From contig JANXTD010000819.1 of assembly GCA_025352585.1 (NCBI GenBank), forward strand, positions 1 to 5,258: a DNA stretch of 5,258 nucleotides, in the 5' to 3' direction. The stretch's first letter is position 1, and the number at the start of each line of letters is the position of its first letter. Position numbers and translations under genes: made by a program. Below the pieces are notes generated by a model. It saw only the letters and a program-made list of their open reading frames with translations. It did not search any database and was not told the origin of the DNA. Of the stretch, positions 1-5,012 are shown piece by piece. Origin of the DNA: Fimbriiglobus sp. Lineage in GTDB: Bacteria > Planctomycetota > Planctomycetia > Gemmatales > Gemmataceae.

Positions 1-259
1 GGTGTCCGGCGGGGCCGTCGGCTTCAAGGGCAGTCGGAAATCGACCCCCTTCGCCGCCCAACGCGCCGCCGAAGAGTGCGCCGGCAAGGCCGCGAAGTTC
101 GGCCTCCGCGAGGTCGAAGTCCGCGTCAAAGGCCCCGGTGCCGGCCGCGAGTCGGCCATCACCGCCCTGCAAGCTTCGGGCATGAACGTCAAGTCGATCG
201 AGGACGTGACGCCCCTCCCGCACAACGGCTGCCGCCCGCCCAAGAAGCGCCGCGTCTAG
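1..259 (+). CDS. rpsK: 30S ribosomal protein S11, C-terminal part (5' end outside window)
   Basis: Small-subunit ribosomal protein that helps form the platform of the 30S particle by binding 16S rRNA. The frame is open from base 2 (base 1 ends the preceding codon) to a TAG at 257-259, giving 85 visible residues. Family hallmarks are plain: [14 protein letters not shown] near the start of the visible part, [10 protein letters not shown] in the middle, and the near-invariant tail [13 protein letters not shown]. Compared from memory with E. coli S11 (129 residues), the visible part aligns without gaps from about residue 45, so roughly the first 44 residues lie upstream. The GTG at position 2 is an internal valine codon, not a start. 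It is followed by rpsD after an unusually long 197-base spacer, in the standard alpha-operon order. Confidence 0.96.
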   Translation, partial: VSGGAVGFKGSRKSTPFAAQRAAEECAGKAAKFGLREVEVRVKGPGAGRESAITALQASGMNVKSIEDVTPLPHNGCRPPKKRRV

Positions 260-274
260 TCCGGTTGTCCCAGG

Positions 275-399
275 CGAATCGCGTACCGGCGTCCGTGTCA
301 GTGTGGCGACCGGTACGATTTCGTTTCTGGAACCCGGCGAGGCCCGACCCAGGGGTTCGGCTCGCCGTTCAGTCGCTCCCGGCTGTCACTTCGTGTGAC
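275..399 (+). promoter_or_regulatory. Structured rpsK-rpsD spacer with three hairpins; possible rpsD leader
   Basis: The 197-base gap between rpsK and rpsD has no gene. It contains three consecutive inverted repeats. The first pairs CGTACCGG (282-289) perfectly with CCGGTACG (310-317); it can extend inward by four pairs past a bulge and outward to about 275-323. The second pairs GGCGAG (336-341) with CTCGCC (361-366), with further pairing inside between about 344 and 360. The third pairs GTCAC (385-389) with GTGAC (395-399). None is followed by a clean T-run, although ATTTCGTTT follows the first. The stems are seen directly; a role in S4 autoregulation, or in termination and processing between rpsK and rpsD, is inference. 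Confidence 0.45.
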
Positions 400-456
400 C
401 GTCGGCGACTTAGACCCCTGAATCAAGCACTGACGTTTCCGTACAGGTTTTCGCAC

Positions 457-1092
457 ATGGCCAGGTTCCTCGATTCGGTCTGTAAGCGGTGCCGCCGCGA
501 GCAGATGAAATTGTTCCTCAAGGGTTCGCGCTGCTTCTCGCCGAAGTGCCCGATCGACCGCGAGGCCCCGCCGCCCGGTATGCACGGCCTGCGCCGCTCG
601 AAGCAGTCCGAGTACGGCCTGCGTCTGCGCGAAAAGCAGCGGCTGAAGTGGTTCTACGGCGTGCTCGAAGCCCAGTTCCGCCGCTACTTCGACCTCGCCA
701 CGCGGTCGCCGTCGAACACCGGCGAGACGCTGCTGTCGATCCTCGAACGCCGCCTCGACAACGTGATCACGCGCCTCGGCTTCGCCAAGTCGCGCAACAT
801 GGCCCGCCAGATGGTCTGCCACGGCCACGTCGAGGTGAACGGCAAGAAGTGCGACATCCCGAGCATGTTGCTCAAGCCGGGCGACAAGGTCCGCGTCAAG
901 ACCCGCGCCCGCTCGACGCAACTCGCCAAGATGTCGCTCCAAGAGATGCCGCCGCAGGTGCCGGACTTCTTGTCGATCATCAGCGCCGAGGAGCCGGAAG
1001 GCGTCTTGATCCGCATGCCGTCGCGCTCCGACGTGGACCCGCGCATCAGCGAGATCCGCGAGCAACTCATCATCGAAATCGCCACGCGGTAG
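457..1092 (+). CDS. rpsD: 30S ribosomal protein S4, zinc-binding (four-cysteine) form
   Basis: Primary 16S rRNA-binding protein that starts 30S assembly; in several bacteria it also represses its own mRNA. The protein has 211 residues. The N-terminal block carries C9-X2-C12-X13-C26-X4-C31, the same spacing as the zinc-binding S4 of Thermus as I recall it, so this is the metal-binding form. The motif PPGMHG (39-44) and the helix SEYGLRLREKQ (51-61) are typical. The S4 RNA-binding domain lies at about 96-160 (ERRLDNVITRLGFAKSR, then HGHVEVNGK, then PGDKVRVK). The ATG at 457 gives the canonical MARF start. The frame stays open far upstream, but that part overlaps rpsK in another frame and does not resemble S4. 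The SD is weak: only AGG at 445-447, nine bases before the ATG. Stop TAG is at 1090-1092. Confidence 0.96.
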   Translation: MARFLDSVCKRCRREQMKLFLKGSRCFSPKCPIDREAPPPGMHGLRRSKQSEYGLRLREKQRLKWFYGVLEAQFRRYFDLATRSPSNTGETLLSILERRLDNVITRLGFAKSRNMARQMVCHGHVEVNGKKCDIPSMLLKPGDKVRVKTRARSTQLAKMSLQEMPPQVPDFLSIISAEEPEGVLIRMPSRSDVDPRISEIREQLIIEIATR

Positions 1093-1120
1093 CCGCCGGC
1101 GTATCATGACTCTTGCCCCC

Positions 1121-1146
1121 GCGCCCGCGAAGCGTGGCGGCTTTTT
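1121..1146 (+). terminator. Possible weak Rho-independent terminator after rpsD
   Basis: CGCC (1122-1125) pairs with GGCG (1136-1139), and CGC (1126-1128) with GCG (1132-1134), leaving one bulged T and a GAA loop. The stem is followed almost at once by TTTTT at 1142-1146. It lies 29 bases after the rpsD stop and 114 bases before rpoA. The stem is short and bulged, so partial termination or attenuation between rpsD and rpoA is as likely as full termination. Confidence 0.4.
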
Positions 1147-1192
1147 GCTTCCCGAAAGTCTCGGTCGCGGCGACTTGCTGTGCGTCCAACAC

Positions 1193-1215
1193 CCCCCGCA
1201 TTTCGCACGCGGGGG
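1193..1215 (+). repeat. GC-rich hairpin upstream of rpoA
   Basis: A perfect 7-bp inverted repeat, CCCCCGC (1193-1199) with GCGGGGG (1209-1215), encloses a 9-base loop. No T-run follows, so it is not a standard terminator. It ends 32 bases before the rpoA SD and could stabilise the mRNA end or control rpoA expression. The structure is seen; its role is unknown. Confidence 0.45.
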
Positions 1216-1247
1216 CCTGGTCGCGGTAAGCTGTCCGTCGCGTGCCC

Positions 1248-1253
1248 GGAGGG
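1248..1253 (+). promoter_or_regulatory. Shine-Dalgarno of rpoA
   Basis: GGAGGG lies six bases before the ATG at 1260. It decides the start: an in-frame GTG at 1242 would put the SD inside the coding region and add residues that RpoA proteins lack. Confidence 0.85.
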
Positions 1254-1259
1254 TTGATT

Positions 1260-2258
1260 ATGCGTATTCGCTGGCGTGGGCTCGAACTGCCCAACCGTGT
1301 CGCGTCCGACCGCTCGACCCTGAGCGACACCTACGGCAAGTTCTACGCGGAGCCGTTCGAGCGCGGCTTCGGCATGACCGTCGGCAACAGCCTGCGGCGC
1401 ATCCTGCTGTCGAGCCTCGAAGGCAGTGCGGTCACCCGCATCATCATTCAGGGCATCCAGCACGAGATCAGCACGATCCCCGGCGTCGTCGAAGACGCGA
1501 CCGATATCGTGCTGAACATCAAGTCCCTCGTCGTCAAGAACACGTCGGACCAGCCGAAGACGATCCGCATCGATAAGCACGGTGCCGGCGAGGTCAAGGC
1601 GTCGGACATTCAGCACGACGAGTCGGTGCAAATCATTAACCCTGACCACCACATCTGTACGATGACTGCCGACGTGCCGTTCGTCATGGAGATGGTCGTC
1701 GAGAGCGGCCGCGGCTACCGCATCGCCGAGGAGAACTTGAAGGAGCGCGAGATCGGCGTGATCCCCGTCGATTCCAGTTTCTCGCCGGTCGTGCGTGTCA
1801 AGTACGACATCGAGGAGACGCGGGTCGGTCAGAAGACGAACTACGACCGCCTGGTCATGGAGATCTGGACCAACGGCACCGTTAGCCCGCAGATGGCGAT
1901 TGTCGAGGCGGCCAAGATCTTGCGGAAGCACCTGAACCCGTTCATCCAGTACGCCGAAGCCGGCCCCGAAGTGCCGCTCGACGAGGGTGCCATTGAGATC
2001 GGCACGTCGGCCGGCCCGTCCACGTCGGATGTCGAGTTGGAGCGCAAGCTGAACATGAGCCTGGCCGAACTCGAACTGTCGGTGCGGGCGACCAACTGCC
2101 TCGAAAGCGAAGGCATCACGACGGTCCGCGACCTCGTGATCCGCAGCGAGGAAGAACTCCTCGAGGTCCGCAACTTCGGCGAGACGACGCTCAAAGAAGT
2201 GAAGGGCAAGCTGGAAGAGCGCAACTTGAAGCTCGGGATGCGGATCGCCAAACGTTAA
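1260..2258 (+). CDS. rpoA: DNA-directed RNA polymerase alpha subunit
   Basis: The alpha subunit dimerises to nucleate RNA polymerase assembly and, through its C-terminal domain, touches upstream promoter DNA and activators. The 332 residues are close to the usual length. The N-terminal domain (about 1-240) shows the dimer and assembly signature [20 protein letters not shown] (33-52), then [14 protein letters not shown] (75-88) and RGYRIAEEN (151-159). An acidic and serine-rich linker (about 240-263) leads to the C-terminal domain (about 264-332) with the helix-hairpin-helix DNA contact region. R276, N279 and C280 match E. coli R265, N268 and C269. At the second contact site the usual GKKS is GETT (307-310), so the residue equivalent to K298 is threonine. 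It has a strong SD and ends with TAA at 2256-2258, where a heptamer repeat starts at once. Confidence 0.97.
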   Translation: MRIRWRGLELPNRVASDRSTLSDTYGKFYAEPFERGFGMTVGNSLRRILLSSLEGSAVTRIIIQGIQHEISTIPGVVEDATDIVLNIKSLVVKNTSDQPKTIRIDKHGAGEVKASDIQHDESVQIINPDHHICTMTADVPFVMEMVVESGRGYRIAEENLKEREIGVIPVDSSFSPVVRVKYDIEETRVGQKTNYDRLVMEIWTNGTVSPQMAIVEAAKILRKHLNPFIQYAEAGPEVPLDEGAIEIGTSAGPSTSDVELERKLNMSLAELELSVRATNCLESEGITTVRDLVIRSEEELLEVRNFGETTLKEVKGKLEERNLKLGMRIAKR

Positions 2259-2335
2259 CAGTTGGCAGTGACGAGTGGTCAGTGATCAGTGACGGATGAT
2301 TTTCGCTGACCACTGGCAACTCGTCACTAACCACT
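2259..2335 (+). repeat. Degenerate heptanucleotide repeat array in inverted orientation
   Basis: Starting at the first base after the rpoA stop, six 7-base units run in phase from 2259 to 2300 around a consensus CAGTGAY, with exact CAGTGAC copies at 2266 and 2287 and CAGTGAT at 2280. From 2308 to 2335 four more units run in phase as NNNCACT or NNCAACT, which are the same repeat on the other strand. The two arms can fold together: AGTGGTCAG (2274-2282) pairs with CTGACCACT (2306-2314), and AGTGACG (2267-2273) with CGTCACT (2322-2328). No coding potential is evident. It resembles the short tandem heptamer repeats known from cyanobacterial intergenic regions; its function here is unknown. Confidence 0.7.
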
Positions 2336-2399
2336 CTTTCCGACTCCCTACCTTGGCACGGGGGAGTTTTCACCCTGGGACGCGAAGTCCCTTAGCCTT

Positions 2400-2404
2400 G
2401 AGGT
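2400..2404 (+). promoter_or_regulatory. Shine-Dalgarno of rplQ
   Basis: GAGGT lies eight bases before the ATG at 2413 and supports that start over upstream in-frame codons from 2296, which fall in the repeat array. A small hairpin, GGGAC (2377-2381) with GTCCC (2387-2391), lies just upstream. Confidence 0.75.
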
Positions 2405-2412
2405 TTATTGAC

Positions 2413-2931
2413 ATGCGCCACAGAATCGCAGGCCGGCAGCTCAACCGGAACGCCAGCCACCGGCTGGCCCTTTACCGCAACTTGAGCCGGTCGCTGATCA
2501 CGCACGAGAGCATCAAGACGACGACGCCCAAGGCGAAGTCGCTGCGGCCGTTCATCGAGAAACTCGTCACGCTCGCCAAGAAGGCGGCGCTCGTGGACGA
2601 CGGCACTAAGGAAGGCAAGATCAAGTCGCTGCACTTCCGCCGCCAGGCGATCATGCACCTCGGGCCGATGGCCGGCACGGGCGTCTACGACAAGACGGGC
2701 GAACTCGTCGAGAAGAACGACACCGTCTTGAAGAAGCTGTTCAACGTGATCGGGCCGCGCTTCAAGACCCGGCCCGGCGGCTACACCCGCATCTTGAAGA
2801 TGCACACGCGCCGCCTCGGCGACGCCGGCGAGCAGTCGATCATCGAGTTCATGAAGGAAGGCGAGGAGAAGGTGCAAGGCTCGACCCGCAAGGAGTCGGC
2901 CCCCGCCCCGTCGCTGGCCGTGCAGAGCTAA
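2413..2931 (+). CDS. rplQ: 50S ribosomal protein L17 with insertion and C-terminal tail
   Basis: Large-subunit ribosomal protein near the exit-tunnel side of the 50S particle. The N-terminal signature MRHRIAGRQLNRNASHR (1-17) and the following RNLSRSLITHESIKTTTPKAK (22-42) are diagnostic, as are LFNVIGPRFKTRPGGYTRIL (109-128) and IIEFM (143-147). At 172 residues it is longer than the roughly 127 of E. coli L17. The extra length comes from an insertion of about 20 residues between about 60 and 105, and from a low-complexity tail rich in charged residues, alanine, serine and proline (about 148-172). The ATG at 2413 gives the conserved start and has an SD eight bases upstream. Stop TAA is at 2929-2931. 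It is the last gene of the alpha operon here, as in most bacteria. Confidence 0.96.
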   Translation: MRHRIAGRQLNRNASHRLALYRNLSRSLITHESIKTTTPKAKSLRPFIEKLVTLAKKAALVDDGTKEGKIKSLHFRRQAIMHLGPMAGTGVYDKTGELVEKNDTVLKKLFNVIGPRFKTRPGGYTRILKMHTRRLGDAGEQSIIEFMKEGEEKVQGSTRKESAPAPSLAVQS

Positions 2932-2953
2932 CGCCCTTCCGGGGCGAACGCGG

Positions 2954-2984
2954 CGGGGCCGGCTTGACGTAAGGTCCGGCCCCG
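2954..2984 (+). terminator. Terminator-like hairpin after rplQ, no strong T-run
   Basis: CGGGGCCGG (2954-2962) pairs perfectly with CCGGCCCCG (2976-2984), enclosing 13 bases that can add about three more pairs. Only TTAG follows, so it is a strong stem with a poor U-tract; it could also stabilise the 3' end. A smaller hairpin, CGCCC (2932-2936) with GGGCG (2942-2946), begins at the first base after the rplQ stop. Confidence 0.55.
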
Positions 2985-2991
2985 TTAGCAT
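2964..2991 (+). promoter_or_regulatory. Candidate sigma-70-type promoter for tRNA-Lys
   Basis: TTGACG at 2964-2969 matches five of six bases of the -35 consensus. It is followed after 16 bases by TAGCAT (2986-2991), a four-of-six match to TATAAT; CATAAG (2989-2994) is an alternative with a 19-base spacer. Initiation about seven bases downstream would fall some six bases before the tRNA. The -35 box lies in the loop of the preceding hairpin. This rests on consensus matching only. Confidence 0.4.
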
Positions 2992-3003
2992 AAGCGAAGT
3001 CGA

Positions 3004-3076
3004 GAGCTGGTAGCTCAGTTGGTAGAGCAAGGGACTTTTAATCTCTAGGTCGAGGGTTCGAGCCCCTCCCAGCTCA
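3004..3076 (+). tRNA. tRNA-Lys (anticodon UUU)
   Basis: A complete cloverleaf of 73 bases. The acceptor stem GAGCTGG (3004-3010) pairs perfectly with CCAGCTC (3069-3075), with discriminator A at 3076. The D-stem is GCTC (3013-3016) with GAGC (3025-3028) around the loop AGTTGGTA. The anticodon stem AGGGA (3030-3034) pairs with TCTCT (3042-3046), including one G-U pair, around loop CTTTTAA; the anticodon TTT at 3037-3039 reads AAA and AAG lysine codons. A 5-base variable loop is followed by T-stem GAGGG (3052-3056) with CCCTC (3064-3068) and loop TTCGAGC. CCA is not encoded (GTC follows), so the 3' end must be added by a tRNA nucleotidyltransferase. Confidence 0.97.
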
Positions 3077-3092
3077 GTCTCTTTTCAAAATC

Positions 3093-3133
3093 CCGTCGCC
3101 CCGCGGAGCCACATGGCCTCCGCGGGGCGACGG
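3093..3133. terminator. Probable bidirectional terminator between tRNA-Lys and the minus-strand cluster
   Basis: CCGTCGCCCCGCGGAG (3093-3108) is a perfect 16-bp inverted repeat with CTCCGCGGGGCGACGG (3118-3133), with a 9-base loop. Read on the minus strand, the stem is followed by GATTTTG, a short T-run two bases after it, and it starts three bases beyond the stop of the minus-strand gene. Read on the plus strand it lies 16 bases after the tRNA and is followed by CGTTT. Its position between convergent units supports termination from both sides, better for the minus strand. Confidence 0.75.
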
Positions 3134-3136
3134 CGT

Positions 3137-4594
3137 TTAACGCTGCACGGTGACGGTCAGGGTCACGGCGTTAGTCGCGTCGGCCGCCCGCCCGGCCGGC
3201 GGCAGTGCGTCGAGGCGGTAGCCGGTCGCGGTCACTTCGTAGGCGAACGGCTTCGCGGTGGCGGGGTCGCTCGGCACCGGCACGCTCACGTCGGCGAGTG
3301 TGGCGGGCAGCTTGCCGCCGTGAGTCGCGGCGTGCAGTCGGACGGCCTCGCACGCGCAGAACAGGGCCACGCGACGCTCGGTGCGGAGGTGCGCGTGGTG
3401 GACCTTCCAGGCCGCCGGCAGCACCATCGAGAAGACTTTCAGGGTGAGGTCGTCGGGGTGGTCCTTGACGAATCGCGCGGACTTCGCAAGCACATCCTCC
3501 CGGCCGGCAATCGCCTGAGGTCCGGGCAGGGAGAACAGCGCGACCTGCTCGTCCCAGAGTTCGCGGTAAAGGCTGGCGGATCGCACGAGGACGGCCTGGG
3601 CGGCGGGCATCTTGTCGAGGTCGGCCTTGGCCCAACCCCTCGTGGCCAGTTCGTCGCGGGCCGCCGGGGCGAGGGTCGCCAGGCCGACGGCTTGTGCGAG
3701 ACCCGCGAGAACCTGTTCCGGGCCGTTGAACGCGGTCAGGTTTGCGCCGCCGAGGAGTTTCATGTGGTCGGCGAACGCCTTCGCCGCGACCACTTCGGAA
3801 ACGGGGCCGGCTTCGAGCGCAGCGAGTTGAGGCAGGAAGCCCAGCGTCTGTCGCAACTCGCCGTCGAGCGACGGCCGCGAGTCGATCATCGGCCGCGGCA
3901 GGGTCGCCAGCGCCCAGTAGAGGTTCGGGGCACCGGGTCGTGTGGTGAGGGATTCGGCTTGCGTCAGGGCGATGTTCGCCAGCGCGTGGGCGACGAGCAG
4001 GTCGATGAGGGTGCCGGACTCGCCGACGTGGCGGGCGTGCTGGAGCGCGGTTTGGAGCGTGCGCAGAGCGTCGGCGGGGCGGCCCTCGGCCAGGTCGAGC
4101 CGGGCGCGGAGTTTCAATAGGCGGGCGGCACCGCGGTGGCCCTGGACGGCGTTCAGGGCCACCGCCACCTCCTCGGCCCCCCCGGCGACGCGCTGCTGCC
4201 AGTCGCACGTCGCCATTCGGGCGGCGTCGTCGAGGCTGCGGAACATAGGCCGGTAGGGCCGCAGGTACTCCGCGACTTCGGCGGCGGGCAACTGGTCGTC
4301 GGGCAAGCCCTCCCAGGCTTCGACGCGCTCGCGCAGTTTCTTCGCGGCGGCCGGGTCGCGCGGCGGCTCGGGGGTCAACGTCCCCGCGCGGAGGTAGCCG
4401 AGGGCGGCGTTGCCGCTCACCCGGTCTCGGCCGGGCGGCAGCAGGCTGTCCTTCAAGATCGGCAGGCCAGGCCCGACGAGTCGCAAGGTGCGTTCGATCT
4501 TGACCACAGGGCCGACGTTCGAGGCGGGGGCTTGGGCGAGGCTGGCGAACGGCGTCGCCACAGAGGCCAACGCGGTGAGTAGGAAGCGGGTCAT
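3137..4594 (-). CDS. Exported helical protein of unknown function, last gene of a sigma-factor cluster
   Basis: I do not recognise a named family with a known activity. The 485-residue protein opens with a short signal peptide: MTRF, a hydrophobic stretch (5-19) and likely cleavage after AQA at about residue 22, so it is probably exported. Residues about 80-400 are alanine- and leucine-rich and look all-helical; LLKLRARLDLAEGRPADALRTLQTALQHAR (159-188) resembles a tetratricopeptide-type helix pair. The C-terminal block (about 403-463) reads LRTERRVALFCACEAVRLHAATHGGKLPATLADV, then PVPSDPATAKPFAYEV. This pattern of a small-molecule-free helix followed by a DP-containing strand region recurs, as I recall, in planctomycete secreted proteins. 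The ATG overlaps the upstream stop as ATGA, with GGAGGA six bases before it. Stop TAA is at 3139-3137. A sensor or effector role tied to the sigma factor is inference. Confidence 0.88.
   Translation of the reverse strand: MTRFLLTALASVATPFASLAQAPASNVGPVVKIERTLRLVGPGLPILKDSLLPPGRDRVSGNAALGYLRAGTLTPEPPRDPAAAKKLRERVEAWEGLPDDQLPAAEVAEYLRPYRPMFRSLDDAARMATCDWQQRVAGGAEEVAVALNAVQGHRGAARLLKLRARLDLAEGRPADALRTLQTALQHARHVGESGTLIDLLVAHALANIALTQAESLTTRPGAPNLYWALATLPRPMIDSRPSLDGELRQTLGFLPQLAALEAGPVSEVVAAKAFADHMKLLGGANLTAFNGPEQVLAGLAQAVGLATLAPAARDELATRGWAKADLDKMPAAQAVLVRSASLYRELWDEQVALFSLPGPQAIAGREDVLAKSARFVKDHPDDLTLKVFSMVLPAAWKVHHAHLRTERRVALFCACEAVRLHAATHGGKLPATLADVSVPVPSDPATAKPFAYEVTATGYRLDALPPAGRAADATNAVTLTVTVQR
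4133..4165. repeat. Perfect 12-bp inverted repeat inside the exported-protein gene
   Basis: GCGGTGGCCCTG (4133-4144) pairs with CAGGGCCACCGC (4154-4165) around a 9-base loop. It lies in the minus-strand gene at about residues 144-154 (VALNAVQGHRG). It may be chance in GC-rich coding DNA or an mRNA structure affecting elongation or stability. Confidence 0.6.
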
Positions 4595-5007
4595 CGGTCG
4601 TCCTCCAAAGGGTTGAACGTAGTGCGGGGCGGCGGGACCGGCTCTGGTAACGCCGACAGACCGAAGGCGAGCACGTCGTTGCGGAGCCGCAGGGCTTCGA
4701 TGCGCTCGTCCAACGTCGGGCCGTCGCCGGCGGACTCCGGCAGCGCGACTTCGGCGGCGATTGGTGTCAGCGGGGCGTCCGCGGGCGGCGTCGCGCGATC
4801 GGCGGGCGTGGCGGCCCAGGCGGCGACCAGCGCGGCCCCGACGCAGCCGAGGGCGGCTTGAGCCAGGCAGAGCCGCCGCCAGAAGGCGACGCGGCGGGAA
4901 TCGCTGGCGCGGCCGGCGGCGAACAGGAAGTCCGGCGTCGCCAGGTTCGCCGGGGCGGGGGCGAGCTTCGCCAGGGCGGCGGCGAGCGGGTCGCGGGGGT
5001 CGGGCAT
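4591..5007 (-). CDS. Small single-pass membrane protein, candidate anti-sigma-like regulator
   Basis: A 138-residue protein with no family name I can assign. The N-terminal part (1-45) is probably cytoplasmic. It contains LAKLAPAPANLATPDFLFAAGRASDSRR (12-39), whose core FLFAAGRAS-x-RR resembles, as I recall, a motif in small planctomycete proteins encoded beside sigma factors. Arginines at 38, 39, 44 and 45 precede one membrane segment (about 46-66, LCLAQAALGCVGAALVAAWAA), predicting N-in, C-out. The rest is proline- and alanine-rich, then a short charged helix LDERIEALRLRNDVLAF (99-115) and the tail TTFNPLEDDR. The ATG at 5007 was chosen because it lies 5 bases after the sigma gene's stop; longer frames back to 5157 would overlap that gene. 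The start has no clear SD, so coupling to the sigma gene is likely. A role in holding or modulating the sigma factor is inferred from position only. Confidence 0.82.
   Translation of the reverse strand: MPDPRDPLAAALAKLAPAPANLATPDFLFAAGRASDSRRVAFWRRLCLAQAALGCVGAALVAAWAATPADRATPPADAPLTPIAAEVALPESAGDGPTLDERIEALRLRNDVLAFGLSALPEPVPPPRTTFNPLEDDR
4601..4606 (-). promoter_or_regulatory. Shine-Dalgarno of the exported-protein gene
   Basis: On the minus strand, GGAGGA lies six bases before the ATG at 4594, within the last codons of the upstream membrane-protein gene. With the ATGA overlap it points to translational coupling or independent re-initiation. Confidence 0.8.
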
Positions 5008-5012
5008 GGCGG

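Noticed and set aside
76..456. Upstream extension of the rpsD frame
   Set aside because: It overlaps rpsK in another frame and has no S4-like sequence; the conserved MARF start is at 457.
298..1107. Long minus-strand open frame opposite rpsD
   Set aside because: Arginine-, alanine- and leucine-rich shadow of a conserved gene, as expected in GC-rich DNA.
1175..1232. Promoter for rpoA (TTGCTG with a TAAGCT further on)
   Set aside because: The spacing between the boxes is far too long for a standard promoter and nothing better was found.
1242..1259. GTG start for rpoA
   Set aside because: The strong SD at 1248-1253 would then be inside the gene; the ATG at 1260 has ideal spacing and a typical N-terminus.
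1104..1931. Long minus-strand open frame opposite rpoA
   Set aside because: Shadow frame with no recognisable domain; the opposite strand encodes clear RpoA.
2259..2335. CRISPR array
   Set aside because: Units are 7 bases, degenerate and without spacers; no cas genes are present.
2191..2373. Small minus-strand open frame of 60 codons
   Set aside because: It runs through the heptamer repeats, and its serine- and valine-rich pattern is a product of them.
3004..3136. tRNA-linked integration site for a mobile element
   Set aside because: No second copy of the tRNA 3' end, integrase or composition change is visible; the following genes look native.
3113..4120. Long plus-strand open frame opposite the exported-protein gene
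   Set aside because: The minus-strand frame is longer, has a signal peptide, an SD and operon coupling; the plus frame starts inside the terminator stem.
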